A DNA stretch of 64,000 nt. Origin: Calliopsis andreniformis (Eukaryota; Arthropoda; Insecta; Hymenoptera; Andrenidae). Under the pieces are notes generated by a model. The model was given only the letters and a program-made list of their open reading frames with translations. It was not told the origin of the DNA and did not search any database. The DNA lies in assembly GCF_051401765.1 (NCBI RefSeq), contig NW_027480504.1, forward strand, positions 1,860,001 through 1,924,000, in the 5' to 3' direction. Made by a program: the position numbers and the translations under genes. Position 1 is the first letter of the stretch; every line of letters begins with the position of its first letter. This document shows, piece by piece, positions 27,901 through 39,923 of the stretch.

Positions 27901-28010
27901 CCTCAATCCTCAGTCCCCAAACCTCAATCCTGAATCTTCAATACTCAACCTTCAAGCCTCAATCCTCAGTCCTCAATACTCAACCATCAATCCTCAATTC
28001 TCAATACTCA
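24930..28010 (+). repeat. Hairpin-dense mosaic zone
   Basis: Intact hairpins at 25336, 26201, 26842, 27455 and 28019, about 560-870 bases apart, against about 1.9-3 kb elsewhere. The T and Q islands are absent between about 21.9 and 28.7 kb. The zone is therefore built from hairpin-flanking material without the core. It also holds the 63-base triplet at 25651. Confidence 0.8.
25640..25830 (+). repeat. 63-base (9-heptamer) sub-repeat, three tandem copies
   Basis: TCCAATCCTAGATCC starts at 25651, 25714 and 25777, exactly 63 bases apart. Each unit is nine heptamers ending in a TAATCAA variant. The third linker carries a private CCTAAATAATC change. The same triplet occurs at 29957/30020/30083, 38441/38504/38567, 56683/56746/56809 and 62459/62522/62585. 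Confidence 0.92.
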
Positions 28011-28018
28011 ATGGAATA

Positions 28019-29880
28019 TCCTGAATTCTCAGGACTCAATACTCAAACCTCAATCCTCAACCCTCAGCCCTCATCCTCCATCCTCAATCACCTATCCTCA
28101 ATACCCAATCCTCAATCTTCAATCTTCAATCATCAATCCTCAATTCTCAATCCTCAATCCTCAATCCTCAGTCGTCAAACCTCAATCCCTGACCCTCTGC
28201 CCTCATCCTCAACCCTCAGTCTTCAATCCTCAGTCCTCAGTCCTCAAACCTCAATCCTCAACCCTCAGACATCATCCTCAATACTCAATCCTCAATGCTC
28301 GATCCTCAATCTTCAATCCTCAATATCCAATCTTCAATCCTCAATCCTCAATCCTCAATCCTCAATCCTCCGTCCTCAATCCTCAACCCTCAATCCTCAA
28401 TGCTCATTCCTCAATACTCAACCCTCAATCCTCAACCCTCAATCCTCAAACCTCAATCCCCAACCCTCAATACTCAATCCTCCGACCTGGAGCCTCAATC
28501 CTCAATATTCAATTGTCATTCCTCAAATCTCAAACCTCAATCCTCAATCCTCAATCCTCAATCCTCCGACCTGAAGCATCAATCTTCAATATTCAATTGC
28601 CAATCCTCAAATCTCAAACCTCAATCCTCAACCCTCAGTCCTCAACCTACACTCCTCAATCGTCAATCCTCAATCGTCAATCCTCTCACCTCAACCATCA
28701 ATCCTCAACCCTTATTCCTCAATCCCCAATTATCAATTCTCAATTCTCAAGAGAAAAACCTCAATTCTCAGTTATCAATACTCAATCCTCAATCCTCAAT
28801 CCTCAATCCTCAATCCTCAGTCCTCAATCTTCAACCCTCAATCCTCAATACTCAACCCCTAGTAATCAATCCTCAATCCTCAATCCTCAATCCTCAATTC
28901 TCAATTCTCAAGTGAAAAACCTCAATTCTCAGTTTTCAATACTCAACACTCAATCTTCAATTTTCAAATCTCAGTCCAAAGACATCAATACTCATCACTA
29001 TGTTTTCAACACTCAGTCCTCAATCTTCAATTATCAATCCCCAATCCTTAATCTTCAATCCTCAATCCCCAATCCTCAACCCTCAATCCTCAACCCTTCC
29101 ATCCTCGATCCTCAATCCTCAATCTTCAATCCTCAATACTCAGTACTCTATCCTCAATCCTCAATCCTAAGTCCTCAAGCCTCAACCCTCAATATTCAGC
29201 TGTCAATCCTCAAATCTCAAACCTCAATCCTCAACCCTCAGTCCTCAATCCTCAATCCTCAACCGTCAAACCTCAATGGTCAATCCTCACACCTCAACAA
29301 TCAATCCTCAGCCCTTAATCCTCATTCCCCAATCCTCAATTCTCAATTCTCAAGAGAAAAACATCAATTCTCAGTTATCAACACTCAATCGTCAATCTTC
29401 AATCTTCAAATCTTAGTTCTCAAACATCAATCCTCAATACTCTCTCCTCAATCCTCAATCCTCAATCCTCAATCCTCATCCCTCAATACTTAACCAGCAA
29501 TTTTCAATCCTCAATCCTCAATCCTCAATCCTCGATCCTCAATCCTCAATTCTCAATCCTCAATCCTCAATCCTCAATCCTGAACCTTCAATCCTCACCC
29601 TTCAATACCCAATCCTCAATCCTCAAACCTTAATTGTAAATCCTCAATCCAATATCGCCAATACTCAGTTTTCATTAGTCAATCCACATTCTTCAGTCTT
29701 CAAATCCCAATCCTCAAACATAAATACTCAACACCCGATCCTCAACCCTCAGTCCTCAATCTTCAATCTTCAACCCTCAATCCTCAATCTTCAATCCCCA
29801 ATACTCAATCCTCAATCTTCAATCCTCTATCCTCAATCCTCAATCATCAATCCTGTATACTCAATCCTCAATCCTCAATC
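28019..29880 (+). repeat. Core higher-order unit
   Basis: Runs from hairpin 28019 through a T island (28750) and Q island (29654). The T-to-Q distance of 904 is the standard one. A block-start landmark lies at 28295, 276 bases after the hairpin, the same spacing as in the core units at 42057, 46624, 49051, 50959 and 53386. Close to 46624 onward at offset 18,605. Confidence 0.85.
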
Positions 29881-29892
29881 CTCAAACCTCAA

Positions 29893-32800
29893 TCCTCAAC
29901 CGTCAGTCCTCGTCCTCAATCCTCAACCCTCAATCCTCAATGCCCAATCTTCAATCTCCAATCCTAGATCCTCAATCCTCAATCCTCAATCCCCAATCTT
30001 CAATCCTCATTAATCATTCTCCAATCCTAGATCCTCAATCCTCAATCCTCAATCCCCAATCTTCAATCCTCAATAATCAATCTCCAATCCTAGATCCTCA
30101 ACCCTCAATCCTCAATCCTCAATCCTCAATCCTCACTCTTCAATCCTCAATACCCAATCCCCAATCTTCAATCCTCCATCAACAATCCTGAATTCTCAAT
30201 CCTCAATCCTCAGTCCTCAGTCGTCAAACATCAATCCCCGACCCTCAGCCCTCATCCTCAATCCTCAGTCCTCAATCCTAAGTCCTCAGTCCTCAAACCT
30301 CAAACCTCAACCCTCAGCCCTCATCCTCCATCATCAATCCTCAATCCTCAATCCTCAATCTTCAATCCTCAGTACTCAATATTCAATCCCCAATCCTCAA
30401 TCCTCAATCCTCAATCCTCAATCCTCAATCCTCAATCATCAACCCTCAACCCTCATTCCTCAAACCTCAATCCTCAACCCTCAGTCCTCATCCTCAATTC
30501 TCAATCCTCAATCCTCAATCCTCAATCCTCAATCTTCAATCCTCAATAATCAATCTCCAATCCTAGATCCTCAATCCACAATCTTCAATCCTTAATTCTC
30601 AATCTTCAATCCTCAATACCCAGTCTTCAATCTTCAATCCTCAATGCTCAATCCTCACTGCTCAATCCTCAGTCCTCAATCCTCAGTCCTCAATCCTCAA
30701 ACCTCAATCCTCTACCGTCAGTCCTCGACCTCAATCCTCAAACCTCAATCCTCAATCCTCAATATTCAATCATCAATACTGAATCTTCAATCCTCAATCC
30801 TCAATCCTCAATCCTCAATCCTCAATCCTCAACCCTCAATATTCAACACACAACCCCCAGCCATGAATCCTCAATACTCAACCATCAATCCTCAACTCTC
30901 AATACTCAACAGAATATCCTGAATTCTCAGGACTCAATACTCAAACCTCAATCCTCAACCCTCAGCCCTCATCCTCCATCCTCAATCCTCTATCCTCAAT
31001 ACCCAATCCTCAGTCTTCAATCCTCAATCATCAATCCGCAATTCTCAATCCTCATACCTCAATCCTCAGTCGTCAAACCTCAATCCCTGACCCTCTGCCC
31101 TCATCCTCAACCCTCAGCCTTCAATCCTCAGTCCTCAGTCCTCAACCCTCAATCCTCAAACCTCTGACATCATCCTCAATCCTCAATCCTCAATCCTCAA
31201 TCCTCAATCTTCAATCCCCAATACTCAATCTTCAATCCTCAATCCTCAGTCCTCAAACCTCAATCCTGAATCTTCAATACTCAACCTTCAAGCCTCAATC
31301 CTCAGACCTCAATCCTCGATCCTCAATCCTCAATTCCCAATACTCAATAGAATATCCTGAATTCTCAGGATTCAATACTCAAACCTCAATCCTCAACCCT
31401 CAGCCCTCATCCTCCATCATCAATCCTCAATCCTCAATCCTCAATCTTCAATCCTCAGTACTCAATATTCAATCCCCAATCCTCAATCCTCAATCCTCAA
31501 TCCTCAATCCTCAATCCTCAATCCTCAACCCTCAATCCTCATTCCTCAAACCTCAATCCTCAACCCTCAGTCCTCATCCTCAATTCTCAATCCTCAATCC
31601 TCAATCCTCAATCCTCAATCTTCAATCCTCAATAATCGATCTCCAATCCTAGATCCTCAATACACAATCATCAATCCTTAATTCTCAACCTTCAATCCTC
31701 AATCCCCAGTCTTCAATCTTCAACCCTCAATGCTCAATCCTCAATGCTCAATCCTCAGTCCTCAATCCTCAGTCCTCAATCCTCAATCCGCAACCCTCAA
31801 TCCTCATTCCTCAAACCTCAAACCTCACCCCTCAGTCCTCATCCTCAATTCTCAATCCTCAATCCTCAATCCTCAATCCTCAATCCTCAATCTTCAATCC
31901 TCAATAATCAATCTCCAATCCTAGATCCTCAATCAACAATCTTCAATCCTTAATTCTCAATCTTCAATTCTCAATCCCCAGTCTTCAATCTTCAATCCTC
32001 AATGATCAATCCTCAATGCTCAATCCTCAGTCCTCAATCCTCAGTCATAAATCCTCAAACCTCAATCCTCTACCGTCAGTCCTCGTACTCAATCCTCAAA
32101 CCTCAATCCTCAATCCTCAATATTCAATCATCAATACTCAATCTTCAATCCTCAATCCTCAATCCTCGATCCTCAATCCTCAACCCTCAATATTCAACAC
32201 ACAACCCTCAGCCGTGAATCCTCAATACTCAACCATCAATCCTCAATTCTCAATACTCAATCCTCAATCGCCAATCCTCAATCCCCAATCCTCAATCTTC
32301 AATCCTCAATCCTCAGTCCCCAAACCTCAATCCTGAATCTTCAATACTCAACCTTCAAGCCTCAATCCTCAGTCCTCAATACTCAACCATCAATCCTCAA
32401 TTCTCAATACTCAATAGAATATCCTGAATTCTCAGGACTCAATACTCAAACCTCAATCCTCAACCCTCAGCCCTCATCCTCCATCCTCAATCATCTATCC
32501 TCAATACCCAATCCTCAATCTTCAATCCTCAATCATCAATCCTCAATTCTCAATCCTCAATCCTCAATCCTCAGTCGTCAAACCTCAATCCCTGACCCTC
32601 TGCCCTCATCCTCAACCCTCAGTCTTCAATCCTCAGTCCTCAGTCCTCAAACCTCAATCCTCAACCCTCAGACATCATCCTCAATACTCAATCCTCAATC
32701 CTCGATCCTCAACCTTCAATCCTCAATATCCAATCTTCAATCCTCAATCCTCAATCCTCAATCCTCAATCCTCCGTCCTCAATCCTCAACCCTCAATCCT

Positions 32801-32950
32801 CCATGCTCAATCCTCAATACTCAACCCTCAATCCTCAACCCTCAAGCCTCAAACCTCAATCCCCAATCCTCAATCCTCAATCCTCCGACCTGGAGCATCA
32901 ATCCTCAATATTCAACTGTCAATTCTCAAATCTCAAACCTCAATCCTCAA
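29893..32950 (+). repeat. Higher-order block E, copy 1 (offset ~26.73 kb)
   Basis: Starts with the 63-base triplet and contains hairpins at 30917, 31355 and 32422. The block recurs at about 56619-59680, offset 26,726 on the left and 26,733 on the right (one heptamer more). The sub-stretch about 31640-33590 also recurs at about 39130-41090 at offset 7,495-7,502. Confidence 0.87.
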
Positions 32951-32999
32951 TCCTCAATCCTCAATCCTCCGACCTGAAGCATCAATCCTCAATATTCAA

Positions 33000-34740
33000 T
33001 TGCCAATCCTCAAACCACAAACCTCAATCCTCAACCCTCAGTCCTCAACCTACACTCCTCAATCGTCAATCCTCAATCGTCAATCCTCTCACCTCAACCA
33101 TCAATCCTCAACCCTTATTCCTCAATCCCCAATTCTCAATTCTCAATTCTCAAGAGAAAAACCTCAATTCTCAGTTTTCAATACTCAATCCTCAATCCTC
33201 AATCCTCAATCCTCAATCCTCAGTCCTCAATCTTCAACCCTCAATCCTCAATACTCAACCCTCAGTAATCAATCCTCAATCCTCAATCCTCAATCCTCAA
33301 TTCTCAATTCTCAAGTGAAAAACCTCAATTCTCAGTTTTCAATACTCAACACTCAATCTTCAATTTTCAAATCTCAGTCCACAGACATCAATACTCATCA
33401 CTCTGTTTTCAACACTCAGTCCTCAATCTTCAATCATCAATCCCCAATCCTTAATCTTCAATCCTCAATCCTCAATCCTCATCCCTCAATCCTCAATCCT
33501 TCTATCCTCGATCCTCAGTCCTCAATCTTCAATCCTCAATACTCAATACTCTATCCTCAATCCTCAATCCTCAATCCTCAATCCTCAATGCTCATTCCTC
33601 AATACTCAACCCTCAATCCTCAACCCTCAATCCTCAAACCTCAATCCCCAACCCTCAATCCTCAATCCTCCGACCTGGAGCCTCAATCCTCAATATTCAA
33701 TTGTCAATCCTCAAATCTCAAACCTCAATCCTCAATCCTCAATCCTCAATCCTCCGACCTGAAGCATCAATCTTCAATATTCAATTGCCAATCCTCAAAT
33801 CTCAAACCTCAATCCTCAACCCTCAGTCCTCAACCTACACTCCTCAATCGTCAATCCTCAATCGTCAATCCTCTCACCTCAACCATCAATCCTCAACCCT
33901 TATTCCTCAATCCCCAATTATCAATTCTCAATTCTCAAGAGAAAAACCTCAATTCTCAGTTTTCAATACTCAATCCTCAATCCTCAATCCTCAATCCTCA
34001 ATCCTCAGTCCTCAATCTTCAACCCTCAATCCTCAATACTCAACCCTCAGTAATCAATCCTCAATCCTCAATCCTCAATCCTCAATTCTCAATTCTCAAG
34101 TGAAAAACCTCAATTCTCAGTTTTCAATACTCAACACTCAATCTTCAATTTTCAAATCTCAGTCCAAAGACATCAATACTCATCACTATGTTTTCAACAC
34201 TCAGTCCTCAATCTTCAATTATCAATCCCCAATCCTTAATCTTCAATCCTCAATCCTCAATCCTCAACCCTCAATCCTCAACCCTTCCATCCTCGATCCT
34301 CAATCCTCAATCTTCAATCCTCAATACTCAATACTCTATCCTCAATCCTCAATCCTAAGTCCTCAAGCCTCAACCCTCAATATTCAGCTGTCAATCCTCA
34401 AATCTCAAACCTCAATCCTCAACCCTCAGTCCTCAATCCTCAATCCTCAACCGTCAAACCTCAATGGTCAATCCTCACACCTCAACAATCAATCCTCAGC
34501 CCTTAATCCTCATTCCCCAATCCTCAATTCTCAATTCTGAAGAGAAAAACATCAATTCTCAGTTATCAACACTCAATCGTCAATCTTCAATCTTCAAATC
34601 TTAGTTCTCAAACATCAATCCTCAATACTCTCTCCTCAATCCTCAATCCTCAATCCTCAATCCTCATCCCTCAATACTTAACCAGCAATTTTCAATCCTC
34701 AATCCTCAATCCTCAATCCTCGATCCTCAATCCTCAATTC
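33000..34740 (+). repeat. Core unit with internal 785-base duplication
   Basis: T islands at 33153 and 33938 are only 785 bases apart, with one Q island after the second (34842, 904 away). The first T-containing stretch is cut off near 33590 and joins directly to the middle of another core copy. This is a partial tandem duplication of the core. Confidence 0.85.
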
Positions 34741-36760
34741 TCAATCCTCAATCCTCAATCCTCAATCCTGAACCTTCAATCCTCACCCTTCAATACCCAA
34801 TCCTCAATCCTCAAACCTTAATTGTAAATCCTCAATCCAATATCGCCAATACTCAGTTTTCATTAGTCAATCCACATTCTTCAGTCTTCAAATCCCAATC
34901 CTCAAACATAAATACTCAACACCCGATCCTCAACCCTCAGTCCTCAATCTTCAATCTTCAACCCTCAATCCTCAATCTTCAATCCCCAATACTCAATCCT
35001 CAATCTTCAATCCTCTATCCTCAATCCTCAATCATCAATCCTGTATACTCAATCCTCAATCCTCAATCCTCGATCCTCAATCCTCGATACTCAATCCACT
35101 ATCCTCAATACCCAATCCTCAATCCTCAATCGTCAATCCTCAAACATCAATCCTCAATCTTCAATCCCTAATACTCAATCTTCAATCCTCAATCCTCAGT
35201 GCTCAACCCTCAATCCTGAATCTTCAATACTCAACCTTCAAGCCTCAATCCTCAGTCCTCAATCCTCGATCCTCAATCTTCAATCCTCAATATCCTATCT
35301 TCAATCCTCAATCCTCAATCCTCAATCCTCAATATTCAATCATCAATACTCAATCTTCAATCCTCAATCCTCAATCCTCAATCCTCAATCCTCAACCCTC
35401 AATATTCAACACACAACCCTCAGCCATGAATCCTCAATACTCAACCATCAATCCTCAATTCTCAATACTCAATCCTCAATCGCCAATCCTCAATCCCCAA
35501 TCCTCAATCTTCAATCCTCAATCCTCAGTCCTCAAACCTCAATCCTGAATCTTCAATACTCAACCTTCAAGCCTCAATCCTCAGTCCTCAATACTCAACC
35601 ATCAATCCTCAATTCTCAATACTCAATAGAATATCCTGAATTCTCAGGACTCAATACTCAAACCTCAATCCTCAACCCTCAGGCCTCATCCTCCATCCTC
35701 AATCCTCTATCCTCAATACCCAATCCTCAATCTTCAGACCTCAATCATCAGTCCTCAATTCTCAATCCTCAGTCCTCAATCCTCAGTCGTCAAACCTCAA
35801 TCCCTGACCCTCTGCCCTCATCCTCAACCCTCAGTCTTCAATCCTCAGTCCTCAGTCCTCAAACCTCAACCCTCAACCCTCAGACATCATCCTCACTACT
35901 CAATCCTCAATCCTCGATCCTCAATCTTCAATCCTCAATACCCAATCTTCAATCCTCAATCCTCAATCCTCAATCCTCAATCCTCCGTCCTCAATCCTCA
36001 ACCCTCAATCCTCAATGCTCAATCCTCAATACTCAACCCTCAATCCTCAATCCTCAATCCTCAAACTTCAATCCCCAATCCTCAATCCTCAATCCTCCGA
36101 CCTGGAGCCTCAATCCTCAATATTCAATTTTCAATCCTCAAATCTCAAACCTCAATCCTCAGTCCTCAATCCTCAATCCTCCGACCTGAAGCATCAATCC
36201 TCAATATTCAATTGCCAATCCTAAAATCTCAAACCTCAATCCTCAACCCTCAGTCCTCAACCTGCACTCCTCAATCGTCAATCCTCAAACGTCAATCCTC
36301 TCACCTCAACCATCAATCCTCAACCCTTAATCCTCAATCCCCAATTCTCAATTCTCAATTCTCAGGAGAAAAACCTCAATTCTCAGTTTTCAATACTCAA
36401 TCCTCAATCCTCAATCCTCAATCCTCAATCCTCAGTCCTCAATCTTCAACACTCAATCCTCAATACTCAACCCTCAGTAATCAATCCTCAATCCTCAATC
36501 CTCAATCCTCAATTCTCAATTCTCAAGTGAAAAACCTCAATTCTCAGTTTTCAATACTCAACACTCAATCTTCAATTTTCAAATCTCAGTCCACAGACAT
36601 CAATACTCATCACTCTGTTTTCAACACTCAGTCCTCAATCTTCAATCATCAATCCCCAATCCTTAATCTTCAATCCTCAATCCTCAATCCTCAACCCTCA
36701 ATCCTCAACCCTTCTATCCTCGATCCTCAATCCTCAATCTTCAATACTCAATACTCAATA
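34740..36760 (+). repeat. Core-type unit with truncated end
   Basis: Hairpin at 35634 and a T island at 36364 whose first motif is changed to AGGAGAAAAAC. The following Q island is at 36912, only 548 bases away instead of 904. The lost 356 bases are not a multiple of 7, and the join lies near 36765 at CTATCCTCAACCTTCGATCC. Confidence 0.8.
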
Positions 36761-38860
36761 CTCTATCCTCAACCTTCGATCCTCAATCCTCGACCCTCTA
36801 TCCTTAATTCTCAATCCTCAATCCTCAATCCTCAATGCTGAACCTTCAATCCTCTCCCTTCAATACCCAATCCTCAATCCTCAAACCTTAATTGTAAATC
36901 CTCAATCCAATATCGCCAATACTCAGTTTTCATTAGTCAATCCACATTCTTCAGTCTATAAATCCCAATCCTCAAACATAAATACTCAACACCCGATCCT
37001 CAACCCTCAGTCCTCAATCTTCAATCTTCAACCCTCAATCCTCAATCCTCAATCCCCAATCTTCAATCCTCAATAATCAATCTCCAATCCTAGATCCTCA
37101 ATCCTCAATCCTCAATCCCCAATCTTCAATCCTCAATAATCAATCTCCAATCCTAGATCCTCAACCCTCAATCCTCAATCCTCAATCCTCAATCCTCATT
37201 CTTCAACCCTCAATACCCAATCCTCAATCATCAATCCTCTATCAACAATCCTTAATTCTCAATCCTCAATCCTCAGTCCTCAGCCGTCAAACCTCAATCC
37301 CCGAACCTCAGCCCTCATCCTCAGTCCTCAGTCCTCATTCCTCAGTCCTCAGTCCTCAAACCTCAACCCTCAAACCTCAGACATCATCCTCAATCCTCAA
37401 TCCTCAATGCTCAATCCTCAATCTTCAATTCTCAATACTCAATCTTCAATCCTCAATCGTCAGTCCTCAAACCTCATTTCTGAATCCTCAATACTCAACC
37501 TTCAATCCTCAATGCTCAGTCCTCAGTACTCAACCATCAATCCTCAATTCTCAATACTCAATAGAATATCCTGAATTCTCAGGATTCAATACTCAAACCT
37601 CAATCCTCAACCCTCAGCCCTCATCCTCCATCCTCAATCCTCTATCCTCAATACCCAATCCTCAATCTTCAGTCCTCAATCATCAACCCTCAATTCTCAA
37701 TCCTCAATCCTCAATCCTCAGTCGTCAAACCTCAATCCCTGACCCTCTGCCCTCATCCTCAACCCTCAGTCTTCAATCCTCAGTCCTCAGTCCTCAAACC
37801 TCAATCCTCAACCCTCAGACATCATCCTCAATACTCAATCCTCAATCCTCGATCCTCAATCTTCAATCCTCAATATCCAATCTTCAATACTCAACCCTCA
37901 ATCCTCAATCCTCAATCCTCAATCCTCAATCCTCAATCCTCAACCCTCAATCCTCATTCCTCAAACCTCAATCCTCAACCCTCAGTCCTCATCCTCAATT
38001 CTCAATCCTCAATCCTCAATCCTCAATCCTCAATCTTCAATCCTCAATAATCGATCTCCAATCCTAGATCCTCAATACACAATCATCAATCCTTAATTCT
38101 CAACCTTCAATCCTCAATCCCCAGTCTTCAATCTTCAACCCTCAATGCTCAATCCTCAATGCTCAATCCTCAGTCCTCAATCCTCAATCCTCAATCCTCG
38201 ATCCTCAATCCTCAATTCTCAATCCTCAGTCCTCAATCCTCAATCCTGAACCTTCAATCCTCACCCTTCAATACCCAATCCTCAATCCTCAAACCTTAAT
38301 TGTAAATCCTCAATCCAATATCGCCAATACTCAGTTTTCATTAGTCAATCCACATTCTTCAGTCTTCAAATCCCAATCCTCAACTGTCAGTCCTCGTCCT
38401 CAATCCTCAACCCTCAATCCTCAATGCCCAATCTTCAATCTCCAATCCTAGATCCTCAATCCTCAATCCTCAATCCCCAATCTTCAATCCTCATTAATCA
38501 TTCTCCAATCCTAGATCCTCAATCCTCAATCCTCAATCCCCAATCTTCAATACTCAATAATCAATCTCCAATCCTAGATCCTCAACCCTCAATCCTCAAT
38601 CCTCAATCCTCAATCCTCACTCTTCAATCCTCAATACCCAATCCCCAATCTTCAATCCTCCATCAACAATCCTGAATTCTCAATCCTCAATCCTCAGTCC
38701 TCAGTCGTCAAACATCAATCCCCGACCCTCAGCCCTCATCCTCAATCCTCAGTCCTCAATCCTAAGTCCTCAGTTCTCAAACCTCAATCCTCAACCCTCA
38801 GCCCTCATCCTCCATCATCAATCCTCAATCCTCAATCCTCAATCTTCAATCCTCAGTACT
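36760..38860 (+). repeat. Higher-order block F, copy 1 (offset ~18.24 kb)
   Basis: Recurs at about 55005-57100. The offset is 18,249 at the hairpins (37569 and 55818) and 18,242 at the 63-base triplets (38441 and 56683). Contains Q islands at 36912 and 38330. The triplet here shares an AATACTCAATAATC change with the copies at 56.7 and 62.5 kb. Confidence 0.87.
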
Positions 38861-39923
38861 CAATCCTCAACCCTCAGTCCTCATCCTCAATTCTCAATCC
38901 TCAATCCTCAATCCTCAATCCTCAATCTTCAATCCTCAATAATCAATCTCCAATCCTAGATCCTCAATCCACAATCTTCAATCCTTAATTCTCAATCTTC
39001 AATCCTCAATACCCAGTCTTCAATCTTCAATCCTCAATGCTCAATCCTCACTGCTCAATCCTCAGTCCTCATCCTCAATTCTCAATCCTCAATCCTCAAT
39101 CCTCAATCCTCAATCTTCAATCCTCAATAATCGATCTCCAATCCTAGATCCTCAATACACAATCATCAATCCTTAATTCTCAACCTTCAATCCTCAATTC
39201 CCAGTCTTCAATCTTCAACCCTCAATGCTCAATCCTCAATGCTCAATCCTCAGTCCTCAGTCCTCAATCCTCAGTCCTCAATCCTCAATCCGCAACCCTC
39301 AATCCTCATTCCTCAAACCTCAAACCTCACCCCTCAGTCCTCATCCTCAATTCTCAATCCTCAATCCTCAATCCTCAATCCTCAATCCTCAATCTTCAAT
39401 CCTCAATAATCAATCTCCAATCCTAGATCCTCAATCCACAATCTTCAATCCTTAATTCTCAATCTTCAATTCTCAATCCCCAGTCTTCAATCTTCAATCC
39501 TCAATGATCAATCCTCAATGCTCAATCCTCAGTCCTCAATCCTCAGTCATAAATCCTCAAACCTCAATCCTCTACCGTCAGTCCTCGTACTCAATCCTCA
39601 AACCTCAATCCTCAATCCTCAATATTCAATCATCAATACTCAATCTTCAATCCTCAATCCTCAATCCTCAATCCTCAATCCTCAACCCTCAATATTCAAC
39701 ACACAACCCTCAGCCGTGAATCCTCAATACTCAACCATCAATCCTCAATTCTCAATACTCAATCCTCAATCGCCAATCCTCAATCCCCAATCCTCAATCT
39801 TCAATCCTCAATCCTCAGTCCCCAAACCTCAATCCTGAATCTTCAATACTCAACCTTCAAGCCTCAATCCTCAGTCCTCAATACTCAACCATCAATCCTC
39901 AATTCTCAATACTCAATAGAATA
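38861..39923 (+). repeat. Satellite linking block F to the regular array
   Basis: The left part (about 38930-39070) resembles about 30540-30670; the right part (from about 39130) is the second copy of about 31640 onward. At 39255 it has one extra TCAGTCC heptamer relative to that copy, which moves the offset from 7,495 to 7,502. Confidence 0.75.
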
